From: Gracilaria domingensis
Lineage: Eukaryota; Rhodophyta; Florideophyceae; Gracilariales; Gracilariaceae
Direction: 5' to 3'
Length of the DNA: 64,000 bases
Assembly: GCA_022539475.1 (NCBI GenBank)
Contig: VCMS01000005.1
Coordinates: 1-64,000 of the forward strand
The position numbers and the translations under genes are program-made. The notes beneath the pieces are model-generated. The model saw nothing but the letters and a program-made list of their open reading frames with translations, was not told where the DNA came from and made no database searches. Each line of letters starts with the position of its first letter. The stretch's first letter is position 1. Shown piece by piece: positions 17,296-28,112 of the stretch.

Positions 17296-17553
17296 GGGTG
17301 CAATCCGTATTTGGCAATATGTATCTGAAGCCTGAGTTGAACGATTGGGGAGGAGGATCGCAGTTGAGATCGTTGGATTGAGATCAAACTGGAAGTCAAG
17401 TTCAACTGAGCCATCGAGAAGATTTTGCAATTAAAATTGCAATAATCCAACCGCTTTGCAATTGTTATTGCAATTAACAGAGTTGTTGCAATTCTATAAT
17501 GCAATAAGGTATTGCAATATATTGGCAATGCAATGAATTGCGTCCGACCCCTG
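16320..17553 (-). mobile_element. Left-over 5' end of a hAT transposon
   Basis: In transposase orientation the element would begin at 17553 with CAGGGGTCGGACG, a typical hAT terminal start. Between 17424 and 17545 there are at least seven copies of TTGCAAT/ATTGCAA (ATTGCAAT is its own reverse complement), as expected for subterminal transposase-binding repeats. The transposase gene follows. The other end is lost at the LTR junction, so no target duplication can be checked; the 8 bases outside are TATAAGAT. Confidence 0.6.
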
Positions 17554-19751
17554 TATAAGATGCCACTCGGCGTAAGCAACTTACATATCCTGTTGCAAAA
17601 TGTGCAAAAAGAAACTTGGGTTTTCTTGCCTCGTACCAATCTTTGATATCGCACAATTGTGCAATGGATTTGCTTCTTTGCTTGGTTCTAATTATGACAA
17701 GGCTTCGGCATAGTCAATTGGCACATTGCATCGAAGCTGCAGCGAGAGGCTTGAGGCTGAACTTTGCAAGGCTGTCCGTGAGGTGGTTTCGCGCAAACCC
17801 ACAGTGACTACAAATCCATGAAATGTACACGGCGCAGGTTTCACAGACGTTTTAGCCAACGCAAGTAGTTGAAGTGTGGTTATTGGTTATTGAAAATATG
17901 GTTCTTCCAGAGGAGAAAGTAGATTAATGGGAAACTTAGGGACTGTGACTGGAGTATTGCTGGAGTTGGGCGCTGCTCGTTCTGCACTTATGGCGTCCTC
18001 AGAGCGGTATCAGGCAGATGAAGTCGTCCAGCATCGATTTGCCGCAAGTTGCCCCTCATAAAAGTTCTCAGGACAAGAGCGCAGCAATGCGCACAAAGAA
18101 GTGAAACAGAGGCTCCATGAAAGTACGAGAACCTAGTCCTTCACCTACTAGAATCCACTGTTCAAAAACTCACAGCCTCACAGTTAGCAGTGTTAACTTA
18201 GCACTCGCCGACAATTGCAATGTCTCCCCATCAACCCAGGCCCAACATCCTAAGGGAGCCAAGCCCACAACAAAATAACGTCTCTCTGTGGACTACAACT
18301 AAGATGTTTTGATATATCTGTCTTTTTTTCCACCCGCTCGCCGTTGGCTTTTCCAAAAGTATTCATGCCGTATTTATGACTACCTATTTTGCTAAATTAT
18401 GGACATTGACCGACTACTCCGGCAAAACGAATAGTTGCTATCTTATTTATTGAATACTTTTTCGGCGGTCTGACTACTAGATTTGGAGCTTTGTGATTAT
18501 TTGATTATTCATTCCGCTATTTTGGTAGTCACAAGTACGCCCAAAGCTTTGGCCAAAAGCTTTTGGGGACATGACGCATCGTCGAGATGCTCGTTGAGTT
18601 GGATTACCCAAGGGTACATTGTAATCGAGCTGGTGTTATCAGTGCTTACTGGGACACCTTTCCTAGCCGGAAATTCTGACACCAACCCGAAAAATCGCTT
18701 ATAGAGCTGTACTTCAGTGATACAAGAAGAATAAGAGTACGGCAGTAATTAAAGACCTTATGAAATTCTGACCATCAAAAGCCGTCGCGACCCAGCCCGT
18801 CCCAGAATTATTACCACCAAAGGAGACACAACAGTACCATTACCAAATCCCCCACCATCTTCATCTCCCGCCATATCTACCATTGTCCCTGATAGCTTGT
18901 CGATTTACATTACAAAGAGAGAACAAAGAGATGTCTTCTCCCCTTTTCTCTCGTATTCCTCCTGCACTTTACCTTTATAACTCATTAGCTGGGCAAAACT
19001 CTTAGATCTTCTTATGATGAAGCGGACAACAGGAAACTTTCTCGTACTTCGAATTCAGGACACTCTGAAAGTGATTTATCCTTACTGCAGGTAGACATAC
19101 AACAGAAAAGGTGAACGCAGCTTGCCCTTTGTTCTGAAAAAAAGCGATTCATCCATTCCCTAATTGCCGGTTCGTCGACTCGTTGAAAAGAGGGATAGCC
19201 CTCGATAACCTTTTGCCGTTGGGCACCTTACTACAAGATTTCATTTGCACGCCAGTGAACTTCAGAGGCATACAGAGTGTGACGTTTTCCCTTGAATTGA
19301 AATAGGGAATGAAGAGGAACCTTTTGGACAAATTGCGCTGTGTCTGCAACTGTATCAAAGATACGACGGCACCTGTCGAGTACCAAAGGTGCACGGTACC
19401 ATTGGTACCACGCATCTGTGCCCTTGGTATATATGCCGCCACACGCTGAAAGGTAAGGATAACTTTCAAGAGGATTTTTGTTTGGCGCGAGTTCGTGAAA
19501 CTGCAGTTAGGACGGATAACCCCCCTTACCCCTGGCACTGGTGGCATGAGAGATGAGGGGCTTTAAGGATACCATCTCTACCGCTAAAAAATAAAAGCGC
19601 AGCAAAGCCATGTAACTTTATTGTACGAAGGAACGCAAGAGAGTTATGAGTGGCAACTACTTTCAGTCCAAGCTACGAGCCCGGTCACTCTCGGCAGTTA
19701 ACTTCAATCCATGTTACGCGCCCGCAGAAAGGCTATGCTGTAATATACAAA
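17554..19751. other. Gene-poor intergenic DNA
   Basis: No convincing gene, RNA or repeat is seen. Reading frames are short and unconserved in appearance. A 132-codon frame on the minus strand (19149-19547) has no recognisable feature and I do not call it. Confidence 0.5.
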
Positions 19752-21140
19752 ATGTTGCAAATACCTCTCCCGGTTGGTGTTTTCAATTCCGTGAAGTACG
19801 CATTTGAAGAGTTAATCATTATCTTTATCCTGCAGAAGGCGGTTCGGGGCATTTCTGGATTGTGGATAAAGAACAGATTGCATAAGAGAAACTACGTCCT
19901 GGGAGGAACTCCAATTCTCGATGACTTAGCTTTGCAGCCGAACTTAGGTCGCAAGGGTCGAAGTCGTTACGTTATACTGGCAATTGTCATTGCCCTAGTT
20001 CATGGATCCGCTCTGTTTCTGGAACTTGGTACAGATAGTGTCCAGGGGCTGCAGTTCTCTGGTGTTGGACCAGTTCGCGGTAGGACGTCGGTGATAGACC
20101 ATAACGATCGTGCACACCCTATATCAGTGGCTATGATGCAAGTTCGTGGTTCGGAATCCGTTGCTGGATGCGTGGAAAGACTCGAGAATAAGACCATTTT
20201 CAGAGCGGCGGAAGTAAATGGGAGAAGGTGTTCCGAGGAGTTCAGCTCAATTAGTCTGTATGTCTCTGCCGGAATGCCCGATGACTGCCAGCTCATTGGG
20301 AAAGGGAAATGTGTTCTCCGCGGAATGAGAATGCAAGTACAGAAAGTAAGCTTCCTCACGTCCTCTTCTGAAGTATACCTCTCTCTCGTGTTTGGGAACA
20401 TAACGACCGTGAGTGCCCGAGTTTTTGCATATTATGGTGAATCTGAAGCGAGCATCGACTTGGATGGAGATGATGAAGAAGACCTTGGAATTCGAGAGTT
20501 TCTTTGTATCTACAGTGTATTCGGCATAGAATTCCTAGCACATAGAGCAATATGCATATCGAAGACGGTGGATGTTTACAATAGAGGTTTATACCTTAAG
20601 GTGTCTAGAGACGATTTCGCGGAAGTAGAAAGTTTTAGTGTAGGCGAATGGTATCAGTCAGATTCATACGGAGCTGCAATCTTCTCTAGCGATAATGATG
20701 GTGAGTGGATAGTCGGACCCGATTTAATACTACTTGCGTATGAGATAATTGGGGATTCTAACAACATCGACACCCCAATTGACATGACGAACTTGGCAGA
20801 ATTGATATCAATATCTTCCGTCGGTGATTTTGGGAAAGGAGACATAATTCGAACGACCAGATTGGTCGAGGCTGTAGTCCGACCAGTTATACGTGTGGAC
20901 GCTCTGCTGGTTTATTTCTTGTTCGTGTTAGTTGCAGCAGCCACTGCTATAGGGTCGAGTTGTTACGCTAAGGACGAGAATAGTCGTCTCAATAATCCGT
21001 TGGTGTACATTTCAGTGGTTTCCAAGGGCACTGCAACTTTGAGAAGTGGGTCTCATTCGGGTGACGACGTCAGGGGAGTACGTGAAATCGCACGAAACAG
21101 TATAGCGCGAGACAGCGGGAATCATCTTGCGCCTGTGTAA
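19752..21140 (+). CDS. Orphan two-pass membrane protein
   Basis: The protein has 462 residues from ATG 19752; the open frame extends back to a GTG at 19650, so an earlier start by splicing is possible. A short hydrophobic N-terminal stretch (ELIIIFILQ) and basic region are followed by a clear membrane segment at about residues 70-92 (YVILAIVIALVHGSALFL). Next come about 290 mostly polar residues with several Cys and an acidic run DLDGDDEEDLG. A second membrane segment lies near 384-405 (LLVYFLFVLVAAATAIG), followed by a short hydrophilic tail. This layout suggests a large extracytoplasmic or lumenal domain between two anchors. I recognise no family. Neighbours are transposon debris, so a lineage-specific gene is likely. 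Confidence 0.65.
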   Translation: MLQIPLPVGVFNSVKYAFEELIIIFILQKAVRGISGLWIKNRLHKRNYVLGGTPILDDLALQPNLGRKGRSRYVILAIVIALVHGSALFLELGTDSVQGLQFSGVGPVRGRTSVIDHNDRAHPISVAMMQVRGSESVAGCVERLENKTIFRAAEVNGRRCSEEFSSISLYVSAGMPDDCQLIGKGKCVLRGMRMQVQKVSFLTSSSEVYLSLVFGNITTVSARVFAYYGESEASIDLDGDDEEDLGIREFLCIYSVFGIEFLAHRAICISKTVDVYNRGLYLKVSRDDFAEVESFSVGEWYQSDSYGAAIFSSDNDGEWIVGPDLILLAYEIIGDSNNIDTPIDMTNLAELISISSVGDFGKGDIIRTTRLVEAVVRPVIRVDALLVYFLFVLVAAATAIGSSCYAKDENSRLNNPLVYISVVSKGTATLRSGSHSGDDVRGVREIARNSIARDSGNHLAPV

Positions 21141-22423
21141 TACGCGACGTGGAAACCACGCTTTGGTTTGAGAACCAGAGCTACCCTTGGTAGAACTTGC
21201 CTGTTTAGACATCGCCTTATCCGTAGTCCTCGGCCTCGTTTGGAGATCCGAACGAGATCCATTTCATATTCCCAACGGAAGATTCGGTTGATGGAAGTTC
21301 CTATTTAGAATTCTATCCAGGTGATTTTATCCCAAGGCCAAAGTCCGAAGGTGTCCATGACTCGGAGGCCAACCGCAGGAGACATGCCCTAGTTTCGTGC
21401 CGAACTTTTCTTCCTTATTTGGACAGTAACTTCTTATTACGAAGTTTAAGTAAAGCTTCCAATAAAGGTACTGAAAGCTTTCTCCCTGCGAAAAGGAAGA
21501 AATCTCTGCGGATCGTTTTTTTATCAACAATTGCACCCTCTTTTGGCCGCAGTGTTGAGATGAACTCGAAATAGCCAGAAAGGGTCGTAACATTGTACAG
21601 GGGGGTATTTGCTTCGAGAGAGTTCAACAACACTTTCCCAAGAAGTTTGGTGCGTCATGGTCTGTTCTCCATATGCAAACCATTCAGCTACCGAAGCGGT
21701 AGTACCGATGTCTTGAGCCTCTCTTGTTCTACTTTTCATTCTCATCCACCTGCTTCCATCACCTCCTACAGATTATTGACAAAGGAGCCCATCACGACAG
21801 TCCTGAGAGACGTACAGTACCACGTTGTGCCGGCTGAGAGAGCAAGACAAATGAGAATATTATTCTCATCATCCAATGCTTGCGAGATCGGGAAGACTGG
21901 ACCAGAGAACCAGCCCGTGCTTCTAAGCAAAGTTTAGTTACGACTGTCGCCCTTGGGTCTTGAATAACGTCCACCAGTGTCTATTAAGATGTCCTCTACG
22001 GAAGCCTTCTAGACAAATCAGAGTACCACGCCTAAGCAAGCATCAACGTCTTGCTACTGATAAAGTCGTCAGAAAACGTGTTGGCCGCAGTTCCAGCGAG
22101 AGAGCTTCTTTTCAATGGAGCCCTGTAGTTCTATTTAACCTAGTGTACCGACAGGGGTATTTTCCCGATAAGCTTCTGTTAACAGCTTCATAGGCATTTC
22201 AGATAATGGTACTCTCTGCTGCGTTCTGACCCCAAGGACATGGGTGACAATCTTATTCTTAAGCTCCAGCTTCACACCTAGTCGATTAGGACAATACAAT
22301 TTTCAGTCTTTAAGAAGGACTTTTAAGGGATGCACAACCTCCTTGATATCGTTCTCTTTGGGCAGCCGTGATAATTGCGCTCAAAGTGAACGATATCGAG
22401 GAAGTTATGCTTGCCTCCCCTTA
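21141..22423. other. Gene-poor intergenic DNA
   Basis: No gene is supported. Minus-strand fragments at 21415-21745 look protein-like in two frames but match nothing I recognise; they may be transposon remains. Confidence 0.4.
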
Positions 22424-22431
22424 CCCGAGAT

Positions 22432-22929
22432 CAGCCCCGTATTTGTGACTGCGGAATTCTTGCAATTCTAGGTCACAAGTCAAGACCCCTCCGCACAAAG
22501 TTAGTCACAATAGTCACAAAACCAGTCATCGCTGCTTTTCATTCATAGAAAGCCCTTCTGTGCATTATCAATCTCGAACAAAACATGTTTGGCATCACTA
22601 AAGTTTGACATGGTCGACATTGTTTGGAACTGTTGGGCTGAAAAGATAAGGGCCCTGAAAGGTATTGGCTGTGAAGATGGGTGTCGATGGCAAGAGGTTG
22701 ACGTGATGTGAGTTTCGCAGTTTTTGATCCTTCAAAACAAGAAAACTTTTGCAAATACTAATTAGACTTTTAAAACTTTGGCAGAGTCTGAGTCATAAAC
22801 TGCTGACACGTTGCTATCTGGCTACGTGTTACACAAATGTGACTATGACTAGCTGGGCGGCGAGAGGTAAGGCCAGTCAGTCAATGGTTGCTCTATTTTG
22901 ACCTGTAGTCAGTCACAAATACGGCCCTG
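22432..22929. mobile_element. Non-autonomous hAT element (MITE) with 8-bp target duplication
   Basis: The 498-bp element is bounded by terminal inverted repeats CAGCCCCGTATTTGTGACTG (left) and CAGGGCCGTATTTGTGACTG (right, reverse complement), 18 of 20 identical. It is flanked on both sides by CCCGAGAT (22424-22431 and 22930-22937). Eight-base duplications and CAGGG-type ends are hallmarks of hAT transposons. AGTCAC/GTGACT motifs recur just inside both ends. There is no coding capacity, so it needs a transposase from elsewhere. Its termini differ from those of the hAT at 17553, so that transposase is probably not its partner. Confidence 0.85.
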
Positions 22930-22937
22930 CCCGAGAT

Positions 22938-25559
22938 GGATTACCGGGAATAGTCCTGAATAAAGGCGGGCCTTTCTGGTGAGAGAAAGTTTCCTCCAAA
23001 GGATTAGGCAGGCGTGCTCAAAAGATAGAGAGAGGGATGTGTTTAAGATGTATTCAACAGCAAAAGCATTTTGCTTCCTACAACTTTCGCCTTCTTCTCA
23101 TATCATCTCCGTCACATGCCTCTTTATTAGAAGTCAGTCAATCACTCTTTTGCTTTCTCACCCTCAGGGCGAAAATCTTCGTACAAAGAGGGGCTGGAAA
23201 TCTCCGTCAAGCTGATCGTCAGTAGTGGCGAATGGGAAATCCACAACTTGGTTGTTAGTTCTAGAGTCGGCTATTTTGTCAAGGGCATCGACAATGGGCC
23301 TGATAAGTAAGTTAAAACCTTTTACACGAAGGTTAGAGAAGGAAAGAGGGATCAGCGCTTCTCTACCGCTTCACATAAAAAGCCATTGGTCATAAGAGTT
23401 TATTGTTGCAATACCTGCATTGCAGGACCACTTACTTCTCTGTCACGTTGTTTGAAGAAGCCATTGGTCATCACTGATGACCAATGGCTTCTTCATGCAG
23501 GTTCAATGCAGGTCTTGCAACAAAAAACTCTGATGACTCATCAGAGTGCAATGCAGTTCAACTAGTGGTACAGTTTTAATTTGTACTGGATAGCAGAACT
23601 ATACTGACTTGAGGTCAGGCTGACCATTCGGTATCTCCGTATGCTTCGGGCAGTGAAGCAGATTACCCTGCAGAAGGTCGTTCTGCTCCCTTTTCTTGCA
23701 GGTTCTTTTACACCGTATAATCGTGAACTCAACCTTCTACACAGAAGTTTCGTAGCTCCAGCGAGCTAGACTTTGACAAGGTGTTGTTTCACGCGGTTCA
23801 AACTGTCCACGAGCGAGGTTTGTATATTGCAGCTCTGTGAGATAATTGTTGTGGTTTTGAGTAGTAACTCTCAGCGAACTGCGTTTGGCAGCAGGAACAA
23901 GGACTAATGCTCCTGTGTAAGTTGTTATATCCTGTCGTTTCCTATTCGTTGATTCCGCCGTTTTATGCGAAGGAGCAGCTTCCCCTTGACACTTGGCGAT
24001 GTTTTGCTGGCAAGAAATGAAAACACGGATCCTGCTGCAGATCACGGATCTTAATCCTCCTCTTGACAGGGAACAGAAGAGAAAAGGCGTCTCGTCTCGT
24101 TCACACCCGCCCGCTATCGCGTCTGGATGACAGGAAGTCGCCCGCAGATTGCATTTTCGCGATCAAGATTCTTGAATGCCTTGTCGTTGACAAGTAAGAT
24201 AAGGCAAGGCAAACGGAGGGACGTCCATCGATTGTTCCCTGCAGACAATTGCTGGAGCTTGCGTAGTGTTGTGTGTCCTTGGTTGAGGGAAATCTGCTTA
24301 AACCCCACTGCTGGCGTTGTCAGTGGCTTAACTGGTGCCTTGATGAGCACGACGTGTCATTTGCATGTGGAGACGACGGAACTGTCATTTGTCAGAGACA
24401 GTTTTGTCAGAAGTGATCCGCCTCCAAAAGGAATTACCAAGCAGAAGCAATGCATTTTGGTGTAACTTACCATAGAGTGCATTTCCCGAGAAACCGTCTT
24501 ATTAGCTCCGTGGATACCACAAGACTTTTTAAAGACGATTTGGATTAGGCACCTTCAACATTATGTTGTTCCATGGGAAAGAAGAGTACAATATTGTCAG
24601 CAAAGAGTGCCATGTGGATCATGACGTGTGTAGTAAACTACGCGAGTAGAAATTTTGCATTGGTAACTTATTTCGAGAGATAAAATAGACTTGTTTCATG
24701 AACATCGTTGCTGCCATTGGCGCCTGTTCGGGCGCCAAGCCGTCTCTGAAGAACACTATTCTGAGGGTTTGAAGATCAGTCATTCACAATCAAATGATGA
24801 AGGCTACTGCGTGGAGCTGGACAGACGGTGGGCTAAAGAGGAGAGTGAGGTGTGGAATTGGGTGGAGACGGGAAGTTGTGGACAGAAAAGAGCGGTAATA
24901 ATAAAAACACGTAGCAGGAAGACTTTGGCGGCGCGTCGTGTCCAGGACAAGGACGGCGTTTATGAAGGTCGCTGCTGGCGCGTTTGTGCTAGCGGACATG
25001 GTGCGAGGTGAATGGAGGTGCGGCGCGGCGATCATTCCCGACCCGACACGCACTGCGCGGGCGCACCAGTTCAGCGCGAATCTCATACGCGGGGCAGTGG
25101 TGGAGTAAGAAGTTATTCACGAGCATGTACGATACACTGTACGTGTGCAGAGGTGCAGGGGTAGCTTGTACCGGTAGACAGGGAACACGAGCGGACGCGT
25201 AGCGCCGATGCAGCGACTGCTGACGGAGGACGGCGTTTCTCTTGCCAAGCAAACAGCGTGCTGAAAAGGCCACCCAGTGGAAAAATGCAGACGCCAATCG
25301 CTGTGCGCGCGCGAGAAATGATTTAAGTATGATTAGCTCGCTCCGCCACACAGGCGCGCGCGCGCACGCACACGCTGCTCACCCGCGTCTCTTGCCCTTC
25401 CCTGCGCGCTGCGCTTGAGGTCAAACCCAACGCTTCTCCGCGCCAACGGTCGGCTCAATTGAATTCTTCCGCACGACTGCACTAACGCGAGTGCCAAACC
25501 CAACGATTTGACTGCGCTTCCACCAACCACTTCCATCCGTCCACGTCACCGTCACTACC
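22938..25559. other. Intergenic DNA up to the CAX gene
   Basis: No gene is supported. It contains the foldback cluster at 23389-23546 and, from about 25010 to 25380, GC-rich sequence with GCGCGC runs that probably belongs to the CAX promoter region. Confidence 0.5.
23389..23546. repeat. Foldback cluster with nested palindromes
   Basis: The centre is a 41-bp palindrome (23454-23494): 20-bp perfect arms starting GAAGAAGCCATTGGTCATCA around a single C. Outer arms 23389-23431 and 23496-23537 are imperfect inverted copies (TTGCAA, CTGCATTGCAGG-type and AAGAGTTT/AAACTCTGATGAC segments). The right side adds a 19-bp palindrome CTCTGATGA-C-TCATCAGAG (23528-23546). The whole could form a long hairpin and resembles a foldback/MITE remnant. 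I found no target duplication. Confidence 0.75.
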
Positions 25560-27053
25560 ATGGACCGTCACTCTCGGGAAGAGCTCATCTCGCCCGCCAA
25601 TCGCCCCAATTCGCTCAACATCAACGACGTCAACTTCACCAGTTCCCGTCTGCCCCCCTCGCTGCCTCTGTCGCAGCGAACGTCCTCCTCAAACCTCTCG
25701 CCCACATCGCTCACGGACACGATGATGATGGACACAGCGCGCCTTGTCTCCAAAGCTCGCTCTGTTGCATACGGCACCATGGGAGCAGTTCGCCCAAACG
25801 AAATGAGCCAAATATCAGAGCAGGCGCCCTACTTCACGAACCGTCACTCCTCCGACCCCCTCATGGGCCGCCGCTACTCAAACTTATCTGAGATGAATAT
25901 AGTTCCGTGCGGCCAGCTCAACCAGCTGCGCGACGGCATCAACCTGGGGCTCGATGGCTACTCTTCTAACTTAAACATTCTGCTTATCTTTGTTCCGCTC
26001 GGCATTCTGGCCGGCATACTCAAGCTTCCCGACCCATACGTTTTCCTCTTCAACTTTCTTGGCATGGTACCGTTGGCGATGCTACTGGGCAAGGCAACGG
26101 AAGACATTGCAGAGCACACAAACGAAACGCTAGGCGCTCTGGTCAATGTCACATTTGGAAACGCGGTGGAGCTCATTCTGTCCATTTCCGCTCTGCGCGC
26201 CGGCCGCATGACACTTATTCAAGACACTATTGCCGGCTCGGTGCTGAGCAATTTGCTACTCGTTCTGGGCTCGGCGTTCTTCTTTGGCGGGCTGCGGTAC
26301 CGCGAGCAAATGGTTCTACCTGCCGTGAGCGAAGCGAACGCCGACCTGCTTTCGTTTGCTGTGTTCGGTTTCTCCATTCCGGCTTTGTTTGCGTTTGCAA
26401 TTCCGGACAACGAAGGGAAAGCTATGACGGAGGAAAAGATGAGCCTGGTGACTAGCATCTGTTTACTGTGCATGTACGCAATGTACCTTACGTTTCAGCT
26501 CTACACTCACGCCGAGCTGTACGAGGGCATCGACCAGGAGGCGGACGAGGAGGCGGGCGTGACAGAACCGCATTCGCGCGACGAGCAAGTGGCCAGTCTG
26601 CCGGTGGCGAGTGCGATTTTGGTGGGCATGGTTCTGCTGGTCGCAATCTGCTCGGAGTTTCTGGTGGGTGCCATCGACGGCTTTTCGAAATACGTGGGGT
26701 TAGGAGAAAAGTTCATTGCGGTGATCTTGCTGCCGGTTGTGGGCAACGCGGTGGAGCACATGTCAGCGATATTGGTGGCGCGGCACAACAAGATCGACCT
26801 GTCAATCGGTATTGCGTGCGGCAGCAGCGTTCAGATCGCGCTGTTTGCAGCGCCGTTCCTGGTTGTGGTGTCGTGGCTGTTCGGGTCGAACCACCTGACG
26901 TTGAGGTTTCAAATGTTCGAGACCGTGTGCATTGGGTTCTCGGTGTTCGTGGTGAACGCGACGCTGAGAGACTCGCGGTCGAACTGGCTGGAAGGGGCGG
27001 TACTGGTCATGTGCTACTTCATCTTGGCGGCGGCGTTTTATTTCATGGGATAG
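25560..27053 (+). CDS. CAX: Vacuolar-type Ca2+/H+ exchanger (CAX family)
   Basis: The 497-residue membrane antiporter would move Ca2+ (or other cations) into vacuoles in exchange for protons. A hydrophilic N-terminus of about 135 residues, rich in Ser/Pro/Asn, precedes about 11 hydrophobic segments. The two ion-binding repeats are present: GNAVELILSISALRAG near residue 202 and GNAVEHMSAILVARHNK near 394, both carrying the GNAxE signature. An acidic loop (DQEADEEAGVTEPHSRDE) separates the two halves. In plant relatives the N-terminus is autoinhibitory, and a similar role is possible here. The start ATG 25560 follows a C-rich leader. The ends match a full-length family member; no introns. Confidence 0.93.
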   Translation: MDRHSREELISPANRPNSLNINDVNFTSSRLPPSLPLSQRTSSSNLSPTSLTDTMMMDTARLVSKARSVAYGTMGAVRPNEMSQISEQAPYFTNRHSSDPLMGRRYSNLSEMNIVPCGQLNQLRDGINLGLDGYSSNLNILLIFVPLGILAGILKLPDPYVFLFNFLGMVPLAMLLGKATEDIAEHTNETLGALVNVTFGNAVELILSISALRAGRMTLIQDTIAGSVLSNLLLVLGSAFFFGGLRYREQMVLPAVSEANADLLSFAVFGFSIPALFAFAIPDNEGKAMTEEKMSLVTSICLLCMYAMYLTFQLYTHAELYEGIDQEADEEAGVTEPHSRDEQVASLPVASAILVGMVLLVAICSEFLVGAIDGFSKYVGLGEKFIAVILLPVVGNAVEHMSAILVARHNKIDLSIGIACGSSVQIALFAAPFLVVVSWLFGSNHLTLRFQMFETVCIGFSVFVVNATLRDSRSNWLEGAVLVMCYFILAAAFYFMG

Positions 27054-28112
27054 GGGCGCGGGGGCATCGGGACGATGCGACCGCAAGCGTGGGTGGGCCG
27101 AGGTGGCGTATTGTAAATAGCATGTTTCCGAGGGAGCGAAGCGAGCGCGTCGAGCGCGTCGAGGCGCGCCGCGCGCGCGGCGGCGAGCACGTGCGTCAGG
27201 GCGCGGCGCCGGCGGCGACGGCGGCGACGGCGGCGCGCGATGCCGCACACGGGGCCGCGGCAGCGCGGCCGCGCGGGCCCCCGTGCGTGCGCAATGCGTC
27301 CACCCCGCGAGCTGAGAGTGCGCCGTGCCGGCAGCTCGCCGCTCGCCGCTCTCCACGCGCCGCGTGTGAGGAGCGCCGCGCTCGGGCGGCCAGCCGCGGC
27401 GCCTCCCGCGCGCCGCCGGGCGCAGTTACCTTCTTCGGCGCACGTGGCCACGCCGCACACGTGCCCGCCGAGGAAGCACGGAGACGCCGCGACATGTCAG
27501 ACGCAGCGCGCCGCACGAGGCGCGCACGGACACGTCACCACGTTTTGGCACTTTTTTCGGCCGAGATGTGCGCAGCGCCGGCAGCACTTCCGCGCCGGCC
27601 CTTAAGCGCGCGCAGCCCGTTCGTCGGCCGTCCGCTTCCGCCCGGTCGCTGCTTGCTCTGGTCAGCCTCTGTCCGTCGCGCGCCGCTGCGTTTGACTCAG
27701 CGCCTGTCTCTTCCCCGTCCCCGTCCCCCGTCCCCCTCCCCTTCTCCCCCCCTTCCTTTCTTTCGTCAACTCTCTCTTTTCGCTCAATTCTGCTGCGTGT
27801 GTCTTTCTGCGCAGTCTCGTCGCATCGCTTTCGCCGCGCATTTTTTCCCCTCTTCCGAGCGCGACGGCACTCACATCTGCTGTCGTCGGCCTACCTTTCA
27901 ATTCCGATTCCTTGTCCTTTTCACTGCTTCACGCTAATTTCGCCGCCTTCTGTTGTCTTTGTGTCCCTTCACTCCTTTCAACCCGTCTTTCCTTCCCCCG
28001 TGCCTTTTTTTTTTTTTGAACTTGCCTAGCGCAGACACCCGCCGCGGGCCGTCTGCCTCCCAATCTTCTCCGACGCTTCTGTTTTTGACTGTCGTCGCAC
28101 CATCCCTTCCCA
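27054..28112 (+). other. Promoter and leader region of the La-related gene
   Basis: No gene is called. Bases 27120-27600 are very GC-rich with many GCGCGC and CACGTG-like words and include CCACGTTTTGG at about 27538. Bases 27700-28010 are pyrimidine-rich on the sense strand (runs of CCCCGTCCCC type, then T-rich), ending in a 12-T run near 28006. This fits a promoter plus untranslated leader. Confidence 0.5.

Noticed and set aside
19149-19547. 132-codon minus-strand frame
   Set aside because: No ATG-supported start context, domain or repeat; length is compatible with chance.
23454-23546. Palindromes considered as a CRISPR-like array
   Set aside because: No regular repeat-spacer order and the genome is eukaryotic; the pattern is a foldback repeat.
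26468-27937. 489-codon + strand frame running across the CAX end
   Set aside because: Overlaps the well-supported CAX gene in another frame and continues through a GC-rich promoter; composition only.
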